Assembly (NCBI RefSeq): GCF_001316435.1 | Contig: NZ_JXLL01000002.1 | Span: 186,001-250,000 of the forward strand | Length of the DNA stretch: 64,000 nt | Origin: Caloranaerobacter sp. TR13 | Lineage (GTDB): Bacteria; Bacillota; Clostridia; Tissierellales; Thermohalobacteraceae | Reading direction: 5' to 3' | Shown here: piece after piece, positions 44,858 through 53,324 of the stretch | Position numbering within the stretch: the first letter of the stretch is position 1 | How the letters are laid out: the number at the start of each line of letters is the position of its first letter | Made by a program: the position numbers and the translations under genes | Notes under the pieces: generated by a model | What the model saw: the letters and a program-made list of their open reading frames with translations, nothing else | Told to the model about the DNA's origin: nothing | Database searches by the model: none

Positions 44858-45901
44858 ATGAATAAGCACGGAGGCTATTATGGAGAAAATCAGGAAAAAG
44901 TTTTAGATTTTAGTGTTAACATAAATCCCCTAGGTATAACTGAAAAAGTAAAAGAAAAGCTCATTGAAAGCATAAATACAATAAATAGATATCCAGAAAT
45001 AGATGGAGAAAGCGTAAAGAAAGTATTAGCCGATAGATTAAATGTTGAAACTTCTCAAGTCATAATAGGTAATGGAGCAATTGAATTAATATATCTATTT
45101 GCAAGAGCTTTTTGTCCTAATAAAGTAGTTATTATACAGCCAACTTTTAATGAGTATTTAAGAGCATTTAATTTAACAGGAAGTATTATTTGCAATTATG
45201 AACTAACATATTCTAATGATTTTAATTTAGAAACAAATGCTTTGTTAGAGTATTTAAAAAAAGCAAAGCCTAATTTACTTATATTATGCAATCCTAATAA
45301 TCCAACTGGTCATTTTATTAGATATAAAAACTTACTACCTGCTATTAGTTATATTAAAGAAATTGGGGCATATTTATTAATTGACGAGTCTTTTATTGAT
45401 TTTACTGATGAAGAATCATATGTAAATCTTTTTAAAGAATTTCCTATATTTATTATAAGGTCAATGACGAAATTTTATGCTATTCCAGGATTAAGGCTTG
45501 GATACGGTATAGCTAATAGTGATATTATTAAGAAATTAAATAAATACAAAGAGCCTTGGACAATAAATAGTTTGGCTTTATCGATAGTCACAACAGTTTT
45601 AGATGATGAAATATTTTATAAAGAGTCTAAAAAATGGCTGCAGGCTGAAAAAAGTTATTTGTATAAAGAGTTAAAAAAAATCAAAGATATTGATTTTTTT
45701 AATAGTCAGACCAATTTTATTTTATGTAGAGTTAAAAAAGGCAATGCATATGAGATGAGAGAAAAATTAATGAAATATAATATCTATATTAGAGTTTGTG
45801 ATGATTTTGCTGGGTTAGACAATACTTATTTTAGGGTTGCTATTAAAAGTCATAAAGATAATGTGAAGCTAATTAATGCTATAAAAGAGATTTTACAATA
45901 A
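44858..45901 (+). CDS. cobD: threonine-phosphate decarboxylase (CobD-type, PLP)
   Basis: A 347-residue fold-type I PLP enzyme with CNPNNPTG and SMTKFYAIPGLRLGY, where Lys205 binds PLP. It begins MNKHGGYYGENQEKVLDFSVNINPLG, the start typical of the cobalamin enzyme rather than of histidinol-phosphate aminotransferase. It makes aminopropanol phosphate from L-threonine phosphate, the substrate of CbiB encoded before it. Confidence 0.9.
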   Translation: MNKHGGYYGENQEKVLDFSVNINPLGITEKVKEKLIESINTINRYPEIDGESVKKVLADRLNVETSQVIIGNGAIELIYLFARAFCPNKVVIIQPTFNEYLRAFNLTGSIICNYELTYSNDFNLETNALLEYLKKAKPNLLILCNPNNPTGHFIRYKNLLPAISYIKEIGAYLLIDESFIDFTDEESYVNLFKEFPIFIIRSMTKFYAIPGLRLGYGIANSDIIKKLNKYKEPWTINSLALSIVTTVLDDEIFYKESKKWLQAEKSYLYKELKKIKDIDFFNSQTNFILCRVKKGNAYEMREKLMKYNIYIRVCDDFAGLDNTYFRVAIKSHKDNVKLINAIKEILQ

Positions 45902-45906
45902 AATAC

Positions 45907-46051
45907 AATATATAAGTAGAAGGAAATGGGTGAAAATCCCATACGGTCCCGCCACTGTGATGAGGAGCCTATTAGCATTTGCCACTGAGTTAATTCTTGG
46001 GAAGGCGTTAATAGGTGATGAATCTAAGTCAGGATACTTCGCTTATATATT
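45907..46051 (+). promoter_or_regulatory. cobalamin riboswitch 2
   Basis: AATATATAAG (45907-45916) pairs perfectly with CTTATATATT (46042-46051) as P1. Between them lie GGTGAAAATCCCATACGG, CCCGCCACTGTGATG, GCCACTGAG, TTGGGAAGG and the B12-box-like AAGTCAGGATAC. It is a second, separate aptamer within the same gene cluster, in front of the BtuFCD transporter genes. Confidence 0.92.
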
Positions 46052-46118
46052 TAAGTTTAAAGTCTACGGGGATATAGGCTTTAACTTGAGATTATTTATT
46101 TTAATATTGCTTAAGTTA

Positions 46119-46147
46119 AACCTTATCCTTTTGGATAAGGTTTTTTA
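46119..46147 (+). terminator. riboswitch 2 terminator
   Basis: AACCTTATCC (46119-46128) pairs with GGATAAGGTT (46133-46142) around TTTT, then T residues. An upstream pair, TTTAACTTGAG (46080-46090) with CTTAAGTTAAA (46110-46120), touches its left arm and may be the antiterminator. Confidence 0.8.
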
Positions 46148-46219
46148 TAATCCATAAGGAAATTATATACATTATTAAATTGTGGATAATTTTAAATATA
46201 ATTTCCGTTTATGGATTTC

Positions 46220-46266
46220 AACAAAATCTTCTTTAATCTACTTAAATCAAAGATTTTGTTCGATTT
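46220..46266 (+). other. second hairpin in the btuF leader
   Basis: AACAAAATCTT (46220-46230) pairs perfectly with AAGATTTTGTT (46250-46260), followed by CGATTTTTC. It lies between the riboswitch terminator and the btuF binding site; role unknown. Confidence 0.45.
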
Positions 46267-46289
46267 TTCAAATTATAAGGAGGGGTATC

Positions 46290-47537
46290 ATGAAAAATTT
46301 TTTAAGAATTACAGTTTTATCACTTGTTCTAGTTTTAGTATTATCAAGCTTGGCATTAGCTGCAGATGTAAAGGTAAGTGTTGATGGCTTGGATAAAAAT
46401 CTTAATATTGAAATTATTAATGCCAGATCCTACGTTTCATCAGAAAGCTTAAGAGACTTTGGATTAACTACAATTGAAGAAGGAAATGTAATAGTTGTTA
46501 AGAACGATGATGTAGTTTTTGAGTTTACTCTAGGAAGTAATCAAGTTAAGGTTAATGATTTGAGTTTAACATTAGATGCTAGGCCATATAAAAAAGGGAA
46601 GGATATATACTTACCGTTAAGATTTATACTTGAGACTTTAAATTATAAGATAGGTTGGGATGCTGAGGCTAAGAAGGTTAGAGCTGAAAAACTTAAGGAG
46701 TTAACATTTCCTATTACAATCGTAGATGGTGACAATACATATGTTGTTGAAAAAGAGGCCAAAACTATAGTGTCTATGGCTCCAGGAGTAACAGAAAAAC
46801 TATTTGCTTTAGGTGTTGGAGACAGAATTAAGGGCAGAACTCAATATTGTAATTATCCTGAAGAGGTTAATAATATTCCAAGCATTGGTACTATGTTTGA
46901 ACCGAATTTAGAATTAATATTAGATATAAATCCTGATTTGGTTATTGGCGAAACTCATTTCAAAGATGAGGTTATAGCTAAACTTAATGAAGCTGGTATA
47001 AAAGTTGTAGCTAAATCAACAGCTAAGGATATGGAAGGTGTATATGACTATATGCTTAAATTAGGTGCTATAGTTAATAAAAATTATGAAGCAAGAGCAC
47101 TAGTATCAAGTTTAAGGGCAAAAGTTGATAGGGTTAAATATGAGTTAAAAGATTTAAAAGAAAGTAATAAGCCTAGAGTATATTATGTAGTAGGTACAGG
47201 ACAATGGGGAGAGTATACAGCAGGTAAAGATACTTTTATATCAGAGCTTATTTCACTAGCAGGTGGCAAGAATGTTGCTGATGATGTGACAGGTTGGAAG
47301 TATAGTCTTGAAAAACTTATAGACCATGATCCAGATATTATCATAGGTGGACAATTTAATATCGATACAATGGTTAATGGTGAAAATTATCAAGCATTAT
47401 CAGCAATTAAGAATAAAAAATATAAGATAGTAAATGAAGATATATTTGTCAGAGCAGCTCCAAGAGCTATTAATGAAGGGCTTAAAATATTGATAGAAAC
47501 TTTCCATAAAGAAAAGATTAAAGACTTAGACTTTTAG
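46290..47537 (+). CDS. btuF: corrinoid ABC transporter substrate-binding protein with stalk domain
   Basis: 415 residues from ATG 46290, preceded by AAGGAGGGG. Signal peptide (1-24), then a copper-amine-oxidase N-terminal-like domain (about 25-130: INARSYVSSESLRDFG, YKKGKDIYLPLRFILETL), then a BtuF/FhuD-type binding domain (about 150-415: IVSMAPGVTEKLFALGVGDRIKG, PDLVIGE). Binding corrinoid is inferred from the riboswitch and the cobU/cobS neighbours. It has no lipobox, so the N-terminal domain may hold it to the wall or membrane instead. Confidence 0.85.
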   Translation: MKNFLRITVLSLVLVLVLSSLALAADVKVSVDGLDKNLNIEIINARSYVSSESLRDFGLTTIEEGNVIVVKNDDVVFEFTLGSNQVKVNDLSLTLDARPYKKGKDIYLPLRFILETLNYKIGWDAEAKKVRAEKLKELTFPITIVDGDNTYVVEKEAKTIVSMAPGVTEKLFALGVGDRIKGRTQYCNYPEEVNNIPSIGTMFEPNLELILDINPDLVIGETHFKDEVIAKLNEAGIKVVAKSTAKDMEGVYDYMLKLGAIVNKNYEARALVSSLRAKVDRVKYELKDLKESNKPRVYYVVGTGQWGEYTAGKDTFISELISLAGGKNVADDVTGWKYSLEKLIDHDPDIIIGGQFNIDTMVNGENYQALSAIKNKKYKIVNEDIFVRAAPRAINEGLKILIETFHKEKIKDLDF

Positions 47538-47550
47538 TTTGGTGGTTTAG

Positions 47551-48606
47551 ATGATGTACTTAAAGCAAAAGAAATATTATAAAATTTATATATTTACACT
47601 ATTATTAATATTTATATTTATTTCTATAATAGCAACGACTTTGGGAACAGTAAAAATACCTGCAAAAGATGTTGTCAAAATTATTTTAAGTAAAATAAGT
47701 TTTTTAAGTAAAAAGGTTGATATTAGTAATATAAAGAAATCGAATATTTTTATAGTTATTAATATTAGATTACCTAGAATAATACTGGCTAGTTTAGTTG
47801 GAGCAGTGCTTTCAATTGTAGGTACATGTTATCAGGCTATTTTTAGAAATCCAATGGCTGACCCTTATGTTATGGGTGCTTCTTCGGGGGCAGCCTTTGG
47901 TGCCACTTTTGGTATAATTTTTGGACTAAATAATACAATTTTAGGTTTTGGACTAACATCTTTATTTGCTTTTACAGGAGCATTATTAACTACTTTGATA
48001 GTTTATAATTTGGCGAAGGTTGGAAGTAAAATATCTACTACTTCTATTTTATTAGCAGGAATTGTAATAAGTTCACTATTGTCATCTATAATTTCAATAA
48101 TGATGGTGCTTAATCATAATGAACTAGCTAAAATAGTGACTTGGACTATGGGGAGTTTTAATGGAGCTAATTGGAAGCAGATAATTATTGTTATTATTCC
48201 TATATTTTTGGGAGTAGTAGTTTTATTCTCAATGACTAAAGAAATGAATGCAGTAGTGATAGGAGAAGAAAGTGCCAAAAATTTAGGAGTGAATGTCGAA
48301 TTAGTAAAGAAGGTAATTTTATTATTATCATCTTTTTTAGCGGCTTGTGCAGTTTCGGTAAGCGGAATTATTGGCTTTGTCGGGTTGATTGTACCTCATT
48401 TATTTAGACTTATATTTGGTTCAGATCACAGAATACTTATACCAATTTCAGTTGTAGGAGGAGCAATTTTTTTATTAATTTGCGATACTCTAGCCAGAAC
48501 TGCTTTAAATGGAATTGAGATACCAGTTGGAATTATTACTTCTATATTTGGTGGACCTTTTTTTCTTTATCTTCTTAGAAAATCTAAGCGTAATAAATTT
48601 ATATAA
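47551..48606 (+). CDS. btuC: corrinoid ABC transporter permease (FecCD family)
   Basis: A 351-residue membrane protein with about ten helices and the FecCD/BtuC landmarks RLPRIILASLVGAVLSIVGTCYQAIFRNPMADPY, GASSGAAFGA and SGIIGFVGLIVPHLFR (ATPase contact). It forms the channel for BtuF-bound corrinoid. The start may be either of two adjacent ATGs (47551 or 47554). Confidence 0.88.
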   Translation: MMYLKQKKYYKIYIFTLLLIFIFISIIATTLGTVKIPAKDVVKIILSKISFLSKKVDISNIKKSNIFIVINIRLPRIILASLVGAVLSIVGTCYQAIFRNPMADPYVMGASSGAAFGATFGIIFGLNNTILGFGLTSLFAFTGALLTTLIVYNLAKVGSKISTTSILLAGIVISSLLSSIISIMMVLNHNELAKIVTWTMGSFNGANWKQIIIVIIPIFLGVVVLFSMTKEMNAVVIGEESAKNLGVNVELVKKVILLLSSFLAACAVSVSGIIGFVGLIVPHLFRLIFGSDHRILIPISVVGGAIFLLICDTLARTALNGIEIPVGIITSIFGGPFFLYLLRKSKRNKFI

Positions 48607-48618
48607 GGGAGTATCTTT

Positions 48619-49401
48619 ATGCCTAATGCAGTAGAACTTAAAAACATATATTTTAGCTATGGTTATGAGGATGTATTAGAGGATATTAGTTTAATTATCG
48701 AAGAAGGGAAATTTATTAGTATATTAGGCCCTAATGGTTCAGGCAAAACAACTTTATTAAAAAATATGTGCAAATTATTGAATCCATTAGATGGGAAAAT
48801 ACTAGTTGATGATAAAGACTTGAATAAAATAGCTTTTAAAGAATTAGCAAAAACAATGGCTGCTGTACATCAGGATAGTAGTGTGAATTTTGAATTTACA
48901 GTTTATGATATTGTTATGATGGGCAGGTATCCATATCAAAAAAGATTTAGACCTGAATCTGAAAGAGATATAAACATTGTAAAAAGGGCTATGAAAAATA
49001 CTGAAACATGGACTTTGAAAGAAAAAAGTATTCATGAAATAAGTGGAGGAGAAAGACAAAGAGTTATAATTGCCAGAGCATTGGCACAGGAACCAAAAAT
49101 ACTTTTATTAGATGAACCAATTTCACAGTTAGATATAAAGCACCAGATAAATATATTAAATTTATGCAAAAAGCTTAACAGAGAAGAAAAAATAACTATA
49201 ATTACAACATTACATGATATAAACTTGGCTGCCAGGTATAGTGACTATATTTTACTTATGAATAAAGGCAAAATAAAAGCATTTGGTTTGCCAGAGAGCG
49301 TATTGACGAAAGAAAATATTCAAGATGTTTATGGTATTGAAGTAAAGTTAATAAAACTTAATGAATATAAAGTACCATATATAGTTCCATTAAGTTTTTA
49401 G
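48619..49401 (+). CDS. btuD: corrinoid ABC transporter ATP-binding protein
   Basis: A 260-residue ATPase: Walker A GPNGSGKTT, signature ISGGERQRVIIARAL, Walker B ILLLDEPISQLD, switch TTLHDINLAAR. It is FecE/BtuD-like and lies 12 bases after the permease gene, so it powers that importer. Confidence 0.9.
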   Translation: MPNAVELKNIYFSYGYEDVLEDISLIIEEGKFISILGPNGSGKTTLLKNMCKLLNPLDGKILVDDKDLNKIAFKELAKTMAAVHQDSSVNFEFTVYDIVMMGRYPYQKRFRPESERDINIVKRAMKNTETWTLKEKSIHEISGGERQRVIIARALAQEPKILLLDEPISQLDIKHQINILNLCKKLNREEKITIITTLHDINLAARYSDYILLMNKGKIKAFGLPESVLTKENIQDVYGIEVKLIKLNEYKVPYIVPLSF

Positions 49402-49433
49402 TCATTAGAGTCTTAACAAAAGAAGGTGGAAGA

Positions 49434-49994
49434 TTGAAAAATTTTATATTAATAACTGGTGGTGCAAGAAGTGGCAAAAGTACATTAGCAGAAAGATTAG
49501 CTAAAGAATTAGGTAAAAATGTAGTTTATATAGCTACTGCAATACCTTTTGATGAAGGTATGATTGATAGAATAGAAAAGCACAAAAATTCTAGACCTAA
49601 AGAATGGGCAACTATTGAAAAATATAAAAGTTTTGATGAGCTTATAAATAATAAAGATTTTATTAAAGCAGATATTATATTACTTGATTGTATAACACTT
49701 ATGATAACAAATCTGTTATTAGAAAGTGGACTAGATTTTGATAGATGTTCAATGTCTGATGTTGAAAAGGTTGAAAAAAATATTATTGATGAAATTGAAA
49801 AAATGTTATTTACAATTGAAAAGTTTAATAAAAGATTAATTATAGTTACAAATGAAGTTGGCATGGGAGTTGTACCAACTTTTAGATTAGGAAACATATT
49901 TAGAGATATAGCTGGTAGAGTAAATCAGTATTTAGCAAAACAAGCACAAGACGTTTATTTAACAGTTTCAGGAATACCTATTAAAATTAAGTGA
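49434..49994 (+). CDS. cobU: adenosylcobinamide kinase / phosphate guanylyltransferase
   Basis: 186 residues from TTG 49434 (GAAGGTGGA upstream). P-loop GGARSGKS at 9-16, then VVYIATAIPFDEGM and HKNSRPKEWATIE, where the His is guanylylated in CobU. It phosphorylates adenosylcobinamide and transfers GMP to it. Followed after eight bases by cobS. Confidence 0.92.
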   Translation: MKNFILITGGARSGKSTLAERLAKELGKNVVYIATAIPFDEGMIDRIEKHKNSRPKEWATIEKYKSFDELINNKDFIKADIILLDCITLMITNLLLESGLDFDRCSMSDVEKVEKNIIDEIEKMLFTIEKFNKRLIIVTNEVGMGVVPTFRLGNIFRDIAGRVNQYLAKQAQDVYLTVSGIPIKIK

Positions 49995-50001
49995 GGTTGT
50001 T

Positions 50002-50736
50002 ATGAAGAGTTTTCTGTTGATGATAACATTTTTAACTAGATTACCGATTAAAGTTAGGCTTCAATTTACCGAAAAAGATTTTATTAAAGGTATTAGATAT
50101 TTACCAATAGTTGGTTTGATAATTGGTATATTATTATGGGCTGTAAGTCAAATTAATTATTTTACAGATAGAGCTGTAACAGTTTTATTTGTTTGGATAT
50201 TTTATATTTGGATCACTGGTGGATTACATCTTGACGGTTTAGCTGATTCTTTTGATGGTATTTTTAGCAATCGCAATAAAGAAAAAATACTAGACATAAT
50301 GAAAGATAGCAGAATAGGTACTTTTGGTGTTATAGGCATTATTTTTATTATATTACTTAATATAGTATTGAGCTATTTTGTAGATTTCAAAGTACTATTA
50401 ATTATACCTGTTTTAGGTAGAAGCTGTGGAGTACTTTCGTGTGCTATTAATACTTATGCTAGAAAAGATAAGGGAATGGGGAAGGCTTTTGTTGAATATT
50501 CGAATTTCAAAAATGCTATATTCGTTATACTTATTACAATTATAATAACGATTATGTTTTTTGATTATACGCTAGCTTTTAGTGAAATACTTATATTTTT
50601 ATATGCCTTATTACTTGGTATGTATTTTAAAAAGAAAATTGGTGGAATGACAGGAGATACTATAGGAGCAGTTATTGAGTTATCTCAGACTTTTTCACTA
50701 TTATTATTCTACTTATTAAGGGGATTGATATTTTGA
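50002..50736 (+). CDS. cobS: adenosylcobinamide-GDP ribazoletransferase
   Basis: A 244-residue membrane enzyme with the CobS signature GGLHLDGLADSFDGIFS and KDSRIGTFGVIG, then GMTGDTIGAVIELSQ near the end. It joins GDP-cobinamide to alpha-ribazole (phosphate), closing the nucleotide loop. Overlaps cobC by four bases. Confidence 0.92.
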   Translation: MKSFLLMITFLTRLPIKVRLQFTEKDFIKGIRYLPIVGLIIGILLWAVSQINYFTDRAVTVLFVWIFYIWITGGLHLDGLADSFDGIFSNRNKEKILDIMKDSRIGTFGVIGIIFIILLNIVLSYFVDFKVLLIIPVLGRSCGVLSCAINTYARKDKGMGKAFVEYSNFKNAIFVILITIIITIMFFDYTLAFSEILIFLYALLLGMYFKKKIGGMTGDTIGAVIELSQTFSLLLFYLLRGLIF

Positions 50737-51311
50737 GATTAATCTTGATAAGACATGGAGAAACACAGGCGAATGTAGAGAGGATATATAGTGGTTGGAC
50801 TGATTTTCCACTAACAGAGAAAGGAAAACAGCAAATTAACAGTATATTGGATATTTTAAGTAAAGCAAATATTGATATTTTATATTCTAGTCCGCTATCT
50901 AGAGCTTTAGTTACAGCTGAGATTATATCAAAGCACATAGGTAAAAAAATTTATGTTAGTGAAAAGTTAAAGGAAATGAATTTCGGTATTTTTGAAGGGA
51001 AATCTTATATAGAAATATCAGAAACTCATCATCTAGAATGGGAGAGGTGGATAAACGATAATATCAAATACAGGATACCTAATGGTGAGAGTTTAACAGA
51101 TATGTATAATAGAGTTACTCAGTTTATAGATGGATTAAAAGACAAAACTGGAACTTTTCTTTTGGTTACTCATGCAGGAGTAATCAGAATTGTGATTACT
51201 TATCTTTTAAACCTAAACATTGATAAAATGTGGCATTTTAAGATACTGCCTGGGTGTTTAGTTGAGATATTGTATGAAAATGATTTTGGCATATTAACGA
51301 GGTTGATTTAG
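50733..51311 (+). CDS. cobC: alpha-ribazole phosphatase-like histidine phosphatase
   Basis: A 192-residue phosphoglycerate mutase-like enzyme starting MRLILIRHGET with catalytic His8, plus YSSPLSRALVTAEII, MNFGIFEGK and TLLVTHAGV-like FLLVTHAGVIR. By context it removes phosphate from alpha-ribazole-P or cobalamin-P. It starts at a TTG that overlaps the cobS stop (TTGA). Confidence 0.88.
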   Translation: MRLILIRHGETQANVERIYSGWTDFPLTEKGKQQINSILDILSKANIDILYSSPLSRALVTAEIISKHIGKKIYVSEKLKEMNFGIFEGKSYIEISETHHLEWERWINDNIKYRIPNGESLTDMYNRVTQFIDGLKDKTGTFLLVTHAGVIRIVITYLLNLNIDKMWHFKILPGCLVEILYENDFGILTRLI

Positions 51312-51357
51312 CATATATGTAGAGGAAATATTATATTTAGATTGTGGAGGTGAAAAA

Positions 51358-51897
51358 ATGAATACAACTAAATCAGCTAAGCAAAATAATAAAACTATAA
51401 AAATAGTATATTGTGGGATACTTATTGCACTTTCAGCAGTAGGGGCATTGATTAAAATACAGGGAAGTATAGCATTTGACTCAATGCCTGGATTTTTTGC
51501 CGCACTGTTTTTAGGGCCAAGCTATGGGGCTTTAGTAGCAGGATTAGGACATATACTTACAGCCGTTACTAGTGGGTTTCCTTTAACACTTCCAATGCAT
51601 ATTATAATAGCTTTAGAAATGGCATTATTCGGTTATTTGTTTGGAGTATTTTATAGAAAATTTAATTATGCAATAGCTATAATACTAGCAATTATTTTAA
51701 ATGGTCCTATTGGGGCACTTGTTGCAGCATTTGCTTCAGTATTACTTGGATTACCTTTTAATGGCTTAAAGTTATTTTATGCTGTAATTATACCTCTTAC
51801 ATTAGCATCAGTTGCAAATATTGTATTAGCTTATTTAGCTTTTAAAGCAATAAATAGGAATAAGTTGAGGGTACAAAATGAAAGTAAGAAAATTTAG
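51358..51897 (+). CDS. cblT: ECF transporter S component, probably alpha-ribazole (CblT-like)
   Basis: A 179-residue protein with about six helices in the layout of ECF S components: VYCGILIALSAVGALIKIQGSIAFDSMPGFFAALFLGPSYGALVAGLGHI, rich in small residues. In some Firmicutes CblT imports alpha-ribazole for cobalamin assembly. The location between cobC and the PurM-like kinase supports this, but the substrate is inferred. The energy-coupling ATPases are not in the window and are usually shared. A Shine-Dalgarno site, GGAGGTG, is present. Confidence 0.75.
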   Translation: MNTTKSAKQNNKTIKIVYCGILIALSAVGALIKIQGSIAFDSMPGFFAALFLGPSYGALVAGLGHILTAVTSGFPLTLPMHIIIALEMALFGYLFGVFYRKFNYAIAIILAIILNGPIGALVAAFASVLLGLPFNGLKLFYAVIIPLTLASVANIVLAYLAFKAINRNKLRVQNESKKI

Positions 51898-52624
51898 AGA
51901 TTTAACCTTTATAGAAATTAATGAAGAACAATTATTAGTTATAGCTTGTGATTCAAGCGGAGCTATAGGAAGTAAGGAGAATGATATTGTAAAAGTTTCT
52001 CCTGATATTTTAGGATATTTTACTACAAATGTTGCTTTATATGAAATTTTATCTGTTGGTGCAGAACCCTTAACTATAGTTAATACATTAACTGTAGAAA
52101 TGAATGATACAGGGAATAAAATAATAGAAGGAATCAAAAAGGCTATTGAACCTTTATCAGCTAGTAAAGATATTATAATTACAGGGAGTACAGAAGAAAA
52201 TTTTCCAGTTTGCCAAACTGGTATGGGTATAACTGTCATTGGCATTATAAATACTAATAATTGGACTATGCCTATGACAAAAAAAGGAGCTATTGCTTTA
52301 GTAGTTGGTTTACCTAAATTAGGGCAAGAAGTTATTGCTGATAATGGTAAAGAGATTTTTTCATTGAAAATTCTTTTAGAATTAAAGAAATATTCTTTTA
52401 TACAAGAAATACTTCCTGTTGGGTCTAAAGGTATTTTATTTGAGCTGAAGGAAATGGCCAGAACAAATGATTTAGATTTATGCATATTTAGCGATATAAA
52501 AGTAGATTTGTATAAATCAGCAGGGCCTGCTACTTGTGCTATTGTTTCAATAGAAGAAGAATATTTTGATATATTGAAAGATAAATGCCCAATACCTATA
52601 AATAAAGTGGCTAAATTTTATTAA
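51878..52624 (+). CDS. cblS: PurM/ThiL-like protein, probable alpha-ribazole kinase (CblS-like)
   Basis: A 248-residue protein with the two-part PurM-like fold: ACDSSGAIGSKENDIVKV (first half, ATP/dimer part), NTLTVEMNDTGNKIIEGIKKA, and GSTEENFPVCQTGMGITVIG. It overlaps the S-component gene by 20 bases, indicating coupling. In the CblT/CblS pathway CblS phosphorylates imported alpha-ribazole, replacing CobT. Assignment rests on fold and context. Confidence 0.68.
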   Translation: MKVRKFRDLTFIEINEEQLLVIACDSSGAIGSKENDIVKVSPDILGYFTTNVALYEILSVGAEPLTIVNTLTVEMNDTGNKIIEGIKKAIEPLSASKDIIITGSTEENFPVCQTGMGITVIGIINTNNWTMPMTKKGAIALVVGLPKLGQEVIADNGKEIFSLKILLELKKYSFIQEILPVGSKGILFELKEMARTNDLDLCIFSDIKVDLYKSAGPATCAIVSIEEEYFDILKDKCPIPINKVAKFY

Positions 52625-52742
52625 AAAGCGAAAGTCAAATTTTTATTTTCTTGTAAAGTCAATACTTTATACTTATTTAATACTCACCAAAACATGTATT
52701 TAGTACATATTCTAAATATAGGTAGTGTTGGGGGATGATATT

Positions 52743-53177
52743 ATGGTGAGTATTGGTAAAATTAGAGAATCTGAATTAGAAGACTTATCGCTTCTCTATG
52801 AAGAGTTAACAAGTAAGAAAAGTGATATGGATAAGATGTATGAAGTTTTTTCTAATATTAAAAATAATCCTAATTATTTTTTGCTAGGTGTAAAATACTA
52901 CAATAAATTGATTGGAAGTGCTATGGCTGTTATTTGTAATGACCTTACAGGCAAATGCAGACCATTTATGGTTGTTGAAAATGTGATAATCAAAAAAGAA
53001 TTTCGTCAAAAGGGGTTTGGAAAGAAACTATTTGAACATATCGAAAATATTGCAAAAAGACATAATTGCTATTTTATAATGTTTGTATCTAATATAAAAA
53101 GAGTAGGGTCGCACAAATTTTATGAAAGACTTGGATATAATAGTAAAAATAATTTAGCTTTCAAAAAATATCTATAG
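52743..53177 (+). CDS. GNAT-family N-acetyltransferase
   Basis: 144 residues from ATG 52743, behind GTTGGGGGATGA. It shows the GNAT acetyl-CoA motif VIIKKEFRQKGFGKKLFEHIE and the closing strand/helix RVGSHKFYERLGY. Acceptor unknown. Followed by a terminator; not part of the cobalamin operon in any obvious way. Confidence 0.85.
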   Translation: MVSIGKIRESELEDLSLLYEELTSKKSDMDKMYEVFSNIKNNPNYFLLGVKYYNKLIGSAMAVICNDLTGKCRPFMVVENVIIKKEFRQKGFGKKLFEHIENIAKRHNCYFIMFVSNIKRVGSHKFYERLGYNSKNNLAFKKYL

Positions 53178-53180
53178 GAT

Positions 53181-53205
53181 AAGGACTCGATAAGAGTCCT
53201 TTTAA
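53181..53205 (+). terminator. terminator after the GNAT gene
   Basis: AAGGACTC (53181-53188) pairs with GAGTCCTT (53194-53201), with a short T run. Confidence 0.7.
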
Positions 53206-53324
53206 ATATTTGTAAAATTGGCAAAATATTAAGAATATTTAATGAAATATAGTTATTATAAGATTGAAAAGAGTATATAGTTGTTATATAATGTAAGGAA
53301 ATTTATTGAAAAGTGAGGGATACT

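Noticed and set aside
44858-45901. Histidinol-phosphate aminotransferase (hisC)
   Set aside because: The start of the protein and its position after cbiP and cbiB under a cobalamin riboswitch fit threonine-phosphate decarboxylase better.
45930-46157. Plus-strand frame of 75 codons
   Set aside because: It lies inside cobalamin riboswitch 2 and its terminator; the conserved RNA explains the sequence.
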